Origin: an uncultured Micrococcales bacterium
Lineage (GTDB): Bacteria; Actinomycetota; Actinomycetes; Actinomycetales; Microbacteriaceae
Direction: 5' to 3'
DNA: 5,981 nt
NCBI GenBank assembly: GCA_903831585.1
Contig: CAIKYE010000014.1
Location: 1-5,981 of the forward strand
Shown here piece after piece: positions 1-5,962 of this stretch (the first letter of the stretch is position 1; each line of letters starts with the position of its first letter). A model generated the notes under the pieces. The model did no database searches. It had not been told where the DNA came from and saw only the letters and a list, made by a program, of their open reading frames with translations. The position numbers were made by a program, and so were the translations under genes.

Positions 1-16
1 AGCCTAATATTAGGCT
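1..16. repeat. Perfect 16-bp palindrome
   Basis: AGCCTAATATTAGGCT equals its own reverse complement over all 16 bases. It starts at the window edge, so it may be part of a longer inverted repeat. It ends 25 bases before the start of the LytR_C gene and is not followed by a T-run, so it does not look like a complete intrinsic terminator. It could be a dyad operator for the downstream gene, or the end of an upstream gene, since in-frame TAA and TAG triplets lie inside it. The symmetry is certain; the function is not. Confidence 0.5.
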
Positions 17-41
17 CGAGTGCGAAAGAGAAAACAGAGCG

Positions 42-542
42 ATGGCCGATAAATTCCCCCCGGATGAGTTTGACGCCGCCCCCGTTCACGGAGGTCGGCA
101 CCGAGTTCGCCGCACCGCGAGGCACCGCATCCTAGAGTTTTTGAAGATTGCCTCGTTCTCGGCAATCGTCGCTCTGGTTGGCTATGTGGGCCTAAAGGGA
201 ATCGACAGCCTCAACTTTTTCACCGACACCGGCACTGCAATTGCCCAGCCGGTGGTCGAAGAACAAAAGCCCATAGTCGTGGTGCTGGATGCAACCGATC
301 AAGAAGACTTCGCGGGCAAGTGGGCGACGACGCTAGCGAACGCGGGTTTCAACGTTGCCACCGCAGCTAACTACGACCCAATCGACCGGGCAGAGCGCGA
401 AACCACGGTCGTGCACATTCGCTCAACCGCCGACCAGGCCACGGCAGACTCGATAGCCAAGAAGCTAAAGGTGGCCAAGGTGAAGGTTTCGACTCAGTTT
501 GCCGATGCCATAACCGTTGTTCTGGGCTCAGATTTGAAGTAA
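42..542 (+). CDS. Single-pass membrane protein with LytR C-terminal (LytR_C) domain
   Basis: The 166-residue product has a short acidic start, then an Arg/His-rich stretch (about residues 18-29, GGRHRVRRTARHR region). One hydrophobic membrane segment follows at about 36-52, and then an outer soluble part. The positive charges before the membrane segment predict an N-in, C-out topology. Residues about 77-166 fit the LytR_C domain: a beta strand IVVVLDAT, a helix FAGKWATTLANAGFNV, and the typical end TVVLGSDL. LytR_C domains occur at the C-terminus of LytR-CpsA-Psr wall-polymer ligases and as stand-alone membrane proteins like this one. The LCP catalytic domain is absent, so it is probably not an enzyme; a cell-envelope role is inferred only. 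In Microbacteriaceae this gene commonly precedes cspA and groEL, often behind a DUF3263 gene, which would lie left of this window. The ribosome site is weak (AGAG at 27-30 or 36-39). The ATG is the only start in frame that keeps the charged tail. Confidence 0.8.
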   Translation: MADKFPPDEFDAAPVHGGRHRVRRTARHRILEFLKIASFSAIVALVGYVGLKGIDSLNFFTDTGTAIAQPVVEEQKPIVVVLDATDQEDFAGKWATTLANAGFNVATAANYDPIDRAERETTVVHIRSTADQATADSIAKKLKVAKVKVSTQFADAITVVLGSDLK

Positions 543-562
543 AAGGCACCGATTAGGGCCTT
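543..562 (+). terminator. Weak hairpin just after the LytR_C gene
   Basis: Immediately after the stop codon, AAGGC(A)CC pairs with GGGCCTT. This gives a 7-bp stem with one bulged A (548) and a GATTA loop. No U-run follows, so it is at best a weak terminator or an RNA end-stabilising hairpin. If it does not stop transcription, cspA could be partly read from the upstream gene. Confidence 0.3.
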
Positions 563-599
563 GATTACGCTTCGATAACAAGAAAGAAATGTGGCTTTT

Positions 600-626
600 G
601 CCCTATTATTCGCAATGGCGAAGGGC
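600..626 (+). promoter_or_regulatory. Upstream hairpin in the cspA leader region
   Basis: The inner stem TTCGC (609-613) pairs with GCGAA (618-622) around an AATG loop. The outer stem GCCC (600-603) pairs with GGGC (623-626), with TATTA (604-608) bulged on the left side. Nine pairs form in total, all Watson-Crick. Whether it is transcribed depends on the cspA start site, which could not be placed: no convincing -35/-10 pair was found between 543 and 726. Confidence 0.4.
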
Positions 627-674
627 TAGTGTTGGGAATGGTCGTAACAGAACGCAGCATCCGCTTCATTTTCC

Positions 675-709
675 GTTCGACTGAGATCCGTGTTTCGGGT
701 CTGTCGAAT
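675..709 (+). promoter_or_regulatory. Long hairpin in the cspA 5' leader, next to the ribosome site
   Basis: TTCGAC (676-681) pairs with GTCGAA (703-708), and AGATCCG (684-690) pairs with CGGGTCT (696-702) with one U-G wobble. A TG bulge (682-683) separates the two stems and the loop is TGTTT. This makes 13 pairs, or 14 counting G675-U709. The hairpin ends 7-8 bases before the Shine-Dalgarno at 716-720. The flank TTCC (671-674) can also pair with GGAG (717-720), which would hide the ribosome site. cspA-type mRNAs are known to be controlled by structured 5' leaders that change with temperature; that this one does so is inference. Confidence 0.5.
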
Positions 710-715
710 AGTAAC

Positions 716-720
716 AGGAG
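716..720 (+). promoter_or_regulatory. Ribosome binding site of the cold shock gene
   Basis: AGGAG lies six bases before ATG 727, which is ideal spacing and fixes the start. An extra ATG at 722 is followed directly by TAA (725-727), overlapping the real start as ATGTAATG. It sits only one base from the Shine-Dalgarno, so it is unlikely to be used. Confidence 0.8.
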
Positions 721-726
721 TATGTA

Positions 727-927
727 ATGGCACAAGGAACCGTAAAGTGGTTCAACTCTGAAAAGGGTTTCGGCTTTATCACTGAAGATGGCGGAGCAGA
801 CGTTTTCGTCCACTTCTCAGCAATCAAGGGTGATGGCTACAAAGAACTAAAGGAAAACCAGCGCGTTTCTTTCGACATCAAAGATGGCGACAAGGGCAAG
901 CAGGCGGACAACGTAAACGTTATCTAA
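727..927 (+). CDS. cspA: Cold shock protein, CspA family
   Basis: The 66-residue product is a single cold-shock domain and nothing else, the normal length for bacterial Csp proteins. It shows the opening GTVKWFN (4-10), RNP1 as KGFGFI (13-18), RNP2 as VFVHF (26-30) followed by SAI, and a C-terminal strand ending in ADNVNVI. The aromatic residues W8, F15, F17, F27, H29 and F30 form the usual single-stranded nucleic-acid binding face. These proteins act in the cytoplasm as RNA chaperones that melt secondary structure in mRNA, and many are induced by cold. It sits alone between a structured leader and a strong terminator, so it is probably a single-gene transcript. The symbol is given by family; actinobacteria often carry several csp paralogs, so the exact paralog is uncertain. 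Confidence 0.95.
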   Translation: MAQGTVKWFNSEKGFGFITEDGGADVFVHFSAIKGDGYKELKENQRVSFDIKDGDKGKQADNVNVI

Positions 928-940
928 GACCTCAGTTTCA

Positions 941-976
941 GAGAAGGCCTCGCGAAAGCGGGGTCTTTTCGCTTTT
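941..976 (+). terminator. Intrinsic terminator after cspA
   Basis: GGCCTCGC (946-953) pairs with GCGGGGTC (958-965) around a GAAA tetraloop, with two G-U wobbles. The stem can extend through GAGAA (941-945) against TTTTC (966-970), giving up to 13 pairs. T-rich sequence follows (TTTTCGCTTTT). It separates cspA from the heat-shock promoter region of groL. Confidence 0.85.
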
Positions 977-993
977 AAGGCCCAAAATTCGGG

Positions 994-1020
994 TTTGCAC
1001 TCTCGGGGTTAGAGTGCCAA
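994..1020. promoter_or_regulatory. CIRCE operator 1 (HrcA binding site)
   Basis: TTTGCACTC, nine bases, then GAGTGCCAA. This matches the CIRCE consensus TTAGCACTC-N9-GAGTGCTAA with one change in each arm. CIRCE is bound by the repressor HrcA, which releases DNA during heat shock when GroE is busy with unfolded proteins. hrcA is not in this window. Confidence 0.93.
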
Positions 1021-1023
1021 AAT
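995..1023 (+). promoter_or_regulatory. Possible groL promoter overlapping CIRCE 1
   Basis: TTGCAC (995-1000) could serve as -35 and CAAAAT (1018-1023) as -10, with a 17-base spacer. Transcription would then begin near 1030, inside the second CIRCE box. This geometry would let HrcA block RNA polymerase directly. The match to the housekeeping consensus is only partial (TTG of the -35; four of six in the -10), so the exact promoter is uncertain. Confidence 0.35.
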
Positions 1024-1026
1024 GGA

Positions 1027-1053
1027 TTAGCACTCCACATCAGAGAGTGCCAA
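1027..1053. promoter_or_regulatory. CIRCE operator 2 (HrcA binding site)
   Basis: TTAGCACTC, nine bases, then GAGTGCCAA. The left arm is a perfect consensus match and the right arm has one change, the same one as in CIRCE 1. The two boxes are 33 bp apart centre to centre, about three helical turns, so two HrcA dimers could sit on the same DNA face. Tandem CIRCE boxes are known upstream of groEL in several actinobacteria. Confidence 0.95.
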
Positions 1054-1061
1054 CGAACTAA

Positions 1062-2699
<1,638 letters not shown>

Positions 2700-2712
2700 A
2701 AGTCAGTTCAAC

Positions 2713-2743
2713 AAAGCGGGTGGCCTTCGGGTCACCCGCTTTT
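2713..2743 (+). terminator. Intrinsic terminator after groL
   Basis: AAAGCGGGTGGCC (2713-2725) pairs with GGTCACCCGCTTT (2730-2742), 13 pairs with one G-U wobble, around a UUCG tetraloop. It ends in TTTT. This is a textbook Rho-independent terminator. Its core from 2716 to 2742 is repeated base for base at 3343-3369. Confidence 0.95.
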
Positions 2744-2773
2744 CGTTCTCCAAGGAAGGTATGGTTTAGAGAT

Positions 2774-2790
2774 GATCCCATTTCGGGATT
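2774..2790 (+). promoter_or_regulatory. Small hairpin in the leader of the PH/SHOCT gene
   Basis: GATCCC (2774-2779) pairs with GGGATT (2785-2790), six pairs with one G-U, around a five-base loop. It ends seven bases before the ribosome site. It could modulate translation or be a short operator dyad; it is short enough to be chance. No promoter could be assigned with confidence between the groL terminator and this gene. Confidence 0.25.
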
Positions 2791-2796
2791 CTTGAT

Positions 2797-2802
2797 AGGG
2801 GA
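2797..2802 (+). promoter_or_regulatory. Ribosome binding site deciding the PH/SHOCT start
   Basis: AGGGGA is five bases before ATG 2808 but only two before the in-frame TTG at 2805. The ATG is therefore the better start. Confidence 0.7.
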
Positions 2803-2807
2803 TTTTG

Positions 2808-3332
2808 ATGAGTGAACTTTGGTCTGGGGAAAGTAAGAACCTTACTGCGCTGGCAACTGGCGGAAAACTAATTAGTGCCAAATATCGAGTAACAAGTGAA
2901 TACGTCTATTTGGACTCCGGCATCGTGAGCAGCAAGGGTGAGCAAATCCCTATGTGGGCAATTCGCGATTGTGATTTGAACGCCAGCATTTTGCAAAAGG
3001 CTCGCGGCGTGGCGAACCTCCGACTAATTTGCGAACACAACGACTTCACAGGTAAACGCGAAGTTGTGCTTCAGGACATAGAAGGTGCAAAGGAGTTGCG
3101 CGACCTAGTCAACAAGCACTCTAAAGAAGCCAGAATTGCTCACGAGGTGCAGCAGAAGACCCAAACTGTTAACTACACGGGTGGCTCGCCAATTGTGGCT
3201 CCCGCTCCAACTGCTGCTAGTCCAGTAGAAGATCCGCTTGAAAAACTGGAAAAGCTCGGAAACCTGCTTGCGAAAGGTTTACTGACCCAGGAGGAGTTCA
3301 ACGCTCAAAAGGCGAAGCTCTTAGGTCTCTAG
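2808..3332 (+). CDS. PH-like domain protein with C-terminal SHOCT motif
   Basis: The 174-residue product has no signal peptide or membrane segment. Residues about 20-104 look like a bacterial PH-like domain (bPH type): strands KYRVTSEYVYLDSG, EQIPMWAIRDCDL, VANLRLICE and KREVVLQDI, then a closing helix GAKELRDLVNKHSKE. A Pro/Ala-rich linker (about 105-142) leads to a SHOCT motif at 143-173, DPLEKLEKLGNLLAKGLLTQEEFNAQKAKLL, with the typical G-LLT-EEF core. SHOCT is a short helical module found at protein ends, thought to mediate oligomerisation or tethering; it has no catalytic residues. The function of this protein is unknown. Base composition looks more AT-rich than groL. It has its own ribosome site and lies between two near-identical terminators, so it is probably a single-gene transcript. 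It converges on the WXG100 gene. Domain calls are by pattern recognition: SHOCT is firm, PH less so. Confidence 0.8.
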   Translation: MSELWSGESKNLTALATGGKLISAKYRVTSEYVYLDSGIVSSKGEQIPMWAIRDCDLNASILQKARGVANLRLICEHNDFTGKREVVLQDIEGAKELRDLVNKHSKEARIAHEVQQKTQTVNYTGGSPIVAPAPTAASPVEDPLEKLEKLGNLLAKGLLTQEEFNAQKAKLLGL

Positions 3333-3342
3333 CCACGTTGCG

Positions 3343-3374
3343 GCGGGTGGCCTTCGGGTCACCCGCTTTGCTTT
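3343..3374 (+). terminator. Intrinsic terminator after the PH/SHOCT gene
   Basis: GCGGGTGGCC (3343-3352) pairs with GGTCACCCGC (3357-3366) around UUCG, followed by TTTGCTTT. The last bases overlap the stop codon of the converging WXG100 gene (3373-3375). On the minus strand the hairpin also forms but is followed by GC-rich sequence rather than a U-run, so it should stop plus-strand transcription best. Confidence 0.88.
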
Positions 3375-3663
3375 AACTGGCGAACAGTCTCAGGTTGGCG
3401 TTTTCGATCTCTTCGTATTGTTGAGCCGCATAGGCCAGCGCCTGGCCCAGTTCGCCGAGCTGCGCCTGCACGGCTGTTGCCGTGGTGTGCCAACGCAATG
3501 CCAGGTCTTGAAACTGGTTAGCGGCCAAACCCCGCCAAGAGTCTTGAAGTGATTGCAATTGAGCGTGCATCGACGTTATGTCGTTCTGCACTCTGCCAAT
3601 GGTGCCCTGAATAGCTGTGTTTGCTGCGAGAACCTGCTCGCTGTCTACCTGAAATTGAGTCAT
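3373..3663 (-). CDS. WXG100 family (ESAT-6-like) protein
   Basis: From the ATG at 3663 the product is 96 residues, the standard size for WXG100 proteins, which form helical-hairpin dimers exported by type VII (ESX) secretion. The W-x-G turn is W43-R44-G45 (DSWRGLAANQF), between two long helices. Near the C-terminus, YEEIE (83-87) fits the YxxxD/E type VII secretion signal. The frame is open upstream to a GTG at 3708, which would add 15 residues. That extension is not helix-like, its GTG lies in a small inverted repeat (3705-3717), and it has no ribosome site, so the ATG is preferred. The ATG also lacks a Shine-Dalgarno, which fits a leaderless message. No ESX ATPase or second WXG100 gene is in the window. 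It lies 82 bases after the histidine kinase gene on the same strand, without a clear terminator between, so co-transcription is possible. Confidence 0.85.
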   Translation of the reverse strand: MTQFQVDSEQVLAANTAIQGTIGRVQNDITSMHAQLQSLQDSWRGLAANQFQDLALRWHTTATAVQAQLGELGQALAYAAQQYEEIENANLRLFAS

Positions 3664-3669
3664 GACACT

Positions 3670-3675
3670 ATTTTG
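3670..3675 (-). promoter_or_regulatory. Possible -10 element for a leaderless WXG100 transcript
   Basis: Reading the minus strand, CAAAAT occupies -12 to -7 relative to the A of the ATG at 3663. That is the spacing expected when transcription starts at the first base of the start codon. The same hexamer is proposed as the groL -10. No good -35 is seen 17-18 bases upstream. Actinobacteria commonly use leaderless mRNAs with a weak or absent -35. Confidence 0.35.
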
Positions 3676-3687
3676 AGATTTAGAATC

Positions 3688-3701
3688 GGCCAGTGCTGGC
3701 C
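3688..3701. repeat. Inverted repeat upstream of the WXG100 gene
   Basis: GGCCAGTGCTGGCC is a perfect 6-2-6 inverted repeat, 25-38 bases upstream of the preferred ATG at 3663, where the -35 region would lie. A second one, CCACA-ATC-TGTGG, is at 3705-3717. Either could bind a dimeric regulator, or they could form RNA hairpins if transcription enters from the kinase gene. Neither is followed by a U-run. Confidence 0.45.
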
Positions 3702-3745
3702 TAGCCACAATCTGTGGGTAACTCGGCTAAAAGCGCCTCGGTGAA

Positions 3746-5215
3746 TTACTTGAGCGGCAGCGTGATCTTGAAGGTAGCGCCACCACCGGGTGTTTCTAGG
3801 GCTTTGATGTCTCCGCCGTGACGAGTGACAATCGTCTTCACAATCGAAAGGCCAAGTCCGCTTCCGCCGGTTTCGCGATTGCGCGAGTTGTCTGCTCGGT
3901 AGAAGCGTTCAAAAACCTTTTCGCGCAGGGCCTTCGGAATTCCGTCACCGTGATCGCGAACCTCGATTACTGCTCGACCATCTTTTGCGCCGAGGGCGAT
4001 TTCGATTTGGTCATTTTCATTTGAAAACTTTGTGGCGTTCACGATCAGGTTAGTGAACACCTGTCGCAAACCGGATGCATCGACCTCGGCGTTCAGAGCA
4101 AAATCTACCGGCAAAGGTTTTGAGTCAAGAGCAACCAATACAATCTTGTGCTTTGACCCACTCGCCCCGGCATCTCGAATCGAAAGCTCTGCGATTTCGG
4201 CAATGTTGCTCGATTCTTTGGCAAGCGGATTGGTTTCATCCATTCGGGCAAGAGCCAAGAGGTTTTCGACCAACTCAGACATTCGAATCGATTCGCTCTC
4301 GATGCTTGCCATGGCCTCATCGATATCGCTCTTCTTCTTTAGCGCACCGATTCGATAGAGCTCGGCGTATCCGCGAAGGGTAACCAGGGGAGTGCGAAGT
4401 TCGTGGCTGGCGTCTGCAACAAAACGTTTCATCTGATCGAGCGCTCTATTGCGCGAAGACATTGCGCTATCGATGCTGTCGAGCATTGAGTTGAGCGAAC
4501 CATTCAAGCGCCCAATCTCGGTGGTTTCATCGGCTGCTACGAGACGTTGGCTGGTGTCTCCGGCGGCGACCATTGCGGCGGTGCGCTCAACCTCACGCAG
4601 GGGACGCAGGGCAGAGGTGATGGTGAGCCAGATGGCCAAGCCGCTGAGCGTCAACAAGAAGAAGCCGAAACCGGTTCCGATAGCCGAGTACTGGGCAAGC
4701 AGTCTGGCGTTGGTCATGTCTGGAAGCGCAATCACGAGCGAGCCCTTGACCGTGGTCAGCGGGGTTGCCACCATTCGCCAGTTGCCCAAATCGCGGAATC
4801 CGCTCTTTGAACTCACATCGATGTCGAAGGGGCGACCCTCGGTAGCCATGACGGCTTCTAGGGTGAAGGCGTTAAGGTTTGGCACCGCGTTTTTGGCATT
4901 TGCCGAAGAAACCAAACCAATCAGAAGAGAGCCGCGGCTGTCGAGAAAGGCTATGTAGTAGTCGCTCGGCAAGCGCGGAATCGTCACCTGTCTGGTTGCG
5001 AGCCGGGCTTCGAGCAGCAAAGGGTCTTCGTCGGCAAGCGAAGCTGCCGTGCTGGTTAGCAGGCTGTCTGTGTTTTGTTGCAGGTAGGTGCGCAGCAGCG
5101 ATATGGTTCCGAAGCTGGAAACGACCAGCAGCAAACCAATTAGCCCAACCGACATAACGGTGAGTTTGGTTCTCAGCGAAATGCGATCGTTTAGCGCTGC
5201 CAGTTTTTCATTCAC
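3746..5215 (-). CDS. Membrane sensor histidine kinase, OmpR-partner type
   Basis: The 489-residue product is a complete class I sensor kinase. A cytoplasmic N-terminus with basic residues leads to membrane segment 1 (about 18-41) and an extracytoplasmic sensor part (about 42-173) with no recognisable ligand-binding motif. Membrane segment 2 (about 177-200) is followed by a HAMP linker (about 200-253, with P205). The HisKA domain carries phospho-acceptor H271 in SHELRTP. The ATPase domain has the N box N389-L-x-x-N393-A, G1 DHGDG (421-425), the F box FERFYR (435-440) and G2 GGSGLGL (450-456). All catalytic boxes are intact, so it should autophosphorylate and pass phosphate to the regulator encoded just upstream. 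The start is GTG, nine bases after the regulator stop, without a clear Shine-Dalgarno, so translation is probably coupled. The layout resembles PhoR/TrcS/PrrB-type actinobacterial kinases; the stimulus is unknown. Confidence 0.95.
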   Translation of the reverse strand: MNEKLAALNDRISLRTKLTVMSVGLIGLLLVVSSFGTISLLRTYLQQNTDSLLTSTAASLADEDPLLLEARLATRQVTIPRLPSDYYIAFLDSRGSLLIGLVSSANAKNAVPNLNAFTLEAVMATEGRPFDIDVSSKSGFRDLGNWRMVATPLTTVKGSLVIALPDMTNARLLAQYSAIGTGFGFFLLTLSGLAIWLTITSALRPLREVERTAAMVAAGDTSQRLVAADETTEIGRLNGSLNSMLDSIDSAMSSRNRALDQMKRFVADASHELRTPLVTLRGYAELYRIGALKKKSDIDEAMASIESESIRMSELVENLLALARMDETNPLAKESSNIAEIAELSIRDAGASGSKHKIVLVALDSKPLPVDFALNAEVDASGLRQVFTNLIVNATKFSNENDQIEIALGAKDGRAVIEVRDHGDGIPKALREKVFERFYRADNSRNRETGGSGLGLSIVKTIVTRHGGDIKALETPGGGATFKITLPLK

Positions 5216-5224
5216 AAGAAAAAC

Positions 5225-5923
5225 TTACTTCTTTGTTACTGGTGCCACATACATGTAGCCAACGCCGCGCTTAGTTTTAATCAGGGGCTCGCTGGTTACC
5301 GGGTCGAGCTTCTTTCTCAGGTATGAAACATATGACTCAACGATTCCCATTTCGCCGTTGAAGTCGTAGTTCCAAACGTGGTCGATGATTTGCTCTTTCG
5401 AGAGAACTCGGTTTGGGTTTGTAATCAAGAAACGCAAAAGCTTGTATTCGGTTGGGCTGAAGTCGATGGCCTGGCCGTTCACTAGAACCTCGTGCGCGTC
5501 TTCGTTGATCTTGATTTCGCCAACTTCAATGACAGAAGTCTCAACTTCTTTGATCTTGGTGCGTCGCAAAATTGCATGGATGCGGGCTACGACTTCGTCG
5601 AGCCCGAAAGGCTTGGTCACATAGTCGTCGCCGCCGACGGTTAGGCCGGTTACTCGATCGGCTTCTTCGTCTCTAGCAGAGAGAAACAGCACTGGAACAT
5701 CGATTCCCTTCGCACGGATGGCCTTGGTAACGCTGAACCCGTTCATGTCGGGCAGCATCACGTCGAGAAGGATGATGTCGGGGGTCGACTTCTCGGCGGC
5801 TTGAACCGCGTCGTTGCCGTTGCCAACCGCTGCAACGCTGAAGCCAGCGAAACGAAGCTGTCGGCTGAGAAGATCGCGGATGCTTGGTTCGTCATCGACG
5901 ACTAGTACCTTGATGTTTTCCAT
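5225..5923 (-). CDS. OmpR/PhoB-family response regulator
   Basis: The 232-residue product is the normal length for this family. The receiver domain (about 4-118) has the acidic pair D10-D11, phospho-acceptor D54 (LLDVMLPDMNG), switch residues S82 and Y101, and K104 in TKPF. A winged-helix DNA-binding domain (about 131-227) follows, with the recognition-helix region VESYVSYLRKKLD and the wing IKTKRGVGYMY. It is a cytoplasmic transcription factor expected to dimerise on phosphorylation and bind tandem direct repeats. The wording of its DNA-binding half (VWNYDFNGEMGIVESYVSYLRKKLD region) is closest by eye to mycobacterial PhoP/TrcR, but orthology cannot be settled here. It is the first gene of the pair with the kinase, separated by nine bases. 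The start is ATG with a poor ribosome site (GAG close to the ATG). Tandem repeats at 5944-5962, just upstream, suggest autoregulation. Confidence 0.95.
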   Translation of the reverse strand: MENIKVLVVDDEPSIRDLLSRQLRFAGFSVAAVGNGNDAVQAAEKSTPDIILLDVMLPDMNGFSVTKAIRAKGIDVPVLFLSARDEEADRVTGLTVGGDDYVTKPFGLDEVVARIHAILRRTKIKEVETSVIEVGEIKINEDAHEVLVNGQAIDFSPTEYKLLRFLITNPNRVLSKEQIIDHVWNYDFNGEMGIVESYVSYLRKKLDPVTSEPLIKTKRGVGYMYVAPVTKK

Positions 5924-5943
5924 GCTCTAAGTGTCAGCGAATT

Positions 5944-5962
5944 GACTGGGAGAAGTCTGGGA
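5944..5962 (-). promoter_or_regulatory. Tandem direct repeats upstream of the response regulator (candidate regulator box)
   Basis: On the plus strand, GACTGGGA (5944-5951) and GTCTGGGA (5955-5962) match at seven of eight bases and are offset by exactly 11 bp. Read on the minus strand, this is TCCCAGA-N4-TCCCAGT, ending 20 bases before the regulator's ATG. OmpR/PhoB-family regulators bind direct repeats with 11-bp period, and the mycobacterial PhoP box TCACAGC-N4-TCACAGC has the same 7+4 layout and nearly the same core. A further repeat, CTGACAC on the minus strand, occurs at 5931-5937 and 5972-5978. That this regulator binds here is inference. Confidence 0.45.

Noticed and set aside
561..632. 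Housekeeping promoter for cspA
   Set aside because: TATTAT (604-609) and TAGTGT (627-632) were considered as -10 elements, but neither has a -35 at acceptable spacing. TATTAT also falls in a hairpin bulge.
565..813. Minus-strand frame of 82 codons covering the cspA leader and start
   Set aside because: It overlaps the conserved cspA start and its leader hairpins, and shows no family features and no plausible ribosome site.
2805..2807. TTG as the start of the PH/SHOCT gene
   Set aside because: It is only two bases from the AGGGGA ribosome site and is followed directly by an ATG with good spacing.
3664..3708. 15-residue N-terminal extension of the WXG100 protein from a GTG
   Set aside because: WXG100 proteins are near 100 residues and start close to the first helix. 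The GTG lies within an inverted repeat and has no ribosome site.
3705..3748. Terminator after the histidine kinase gene
   Set aside because: The short inverted repeats here have no U-run on the minus strand, and the only GGC/GCC stem near the stop codon is three pairs long.
4449..4958. Plus-strand frame of 169 codons inside the histidine kinase gene
   Set aside because: It lies fully within a complete kinase with all catalytic boxes. Its Ser/Arg/Pro-rich translation is typical of a shadow frame. Other plus-strand frames between 3818 and 5157, and at 5385-5624, were rejected for the same reason.
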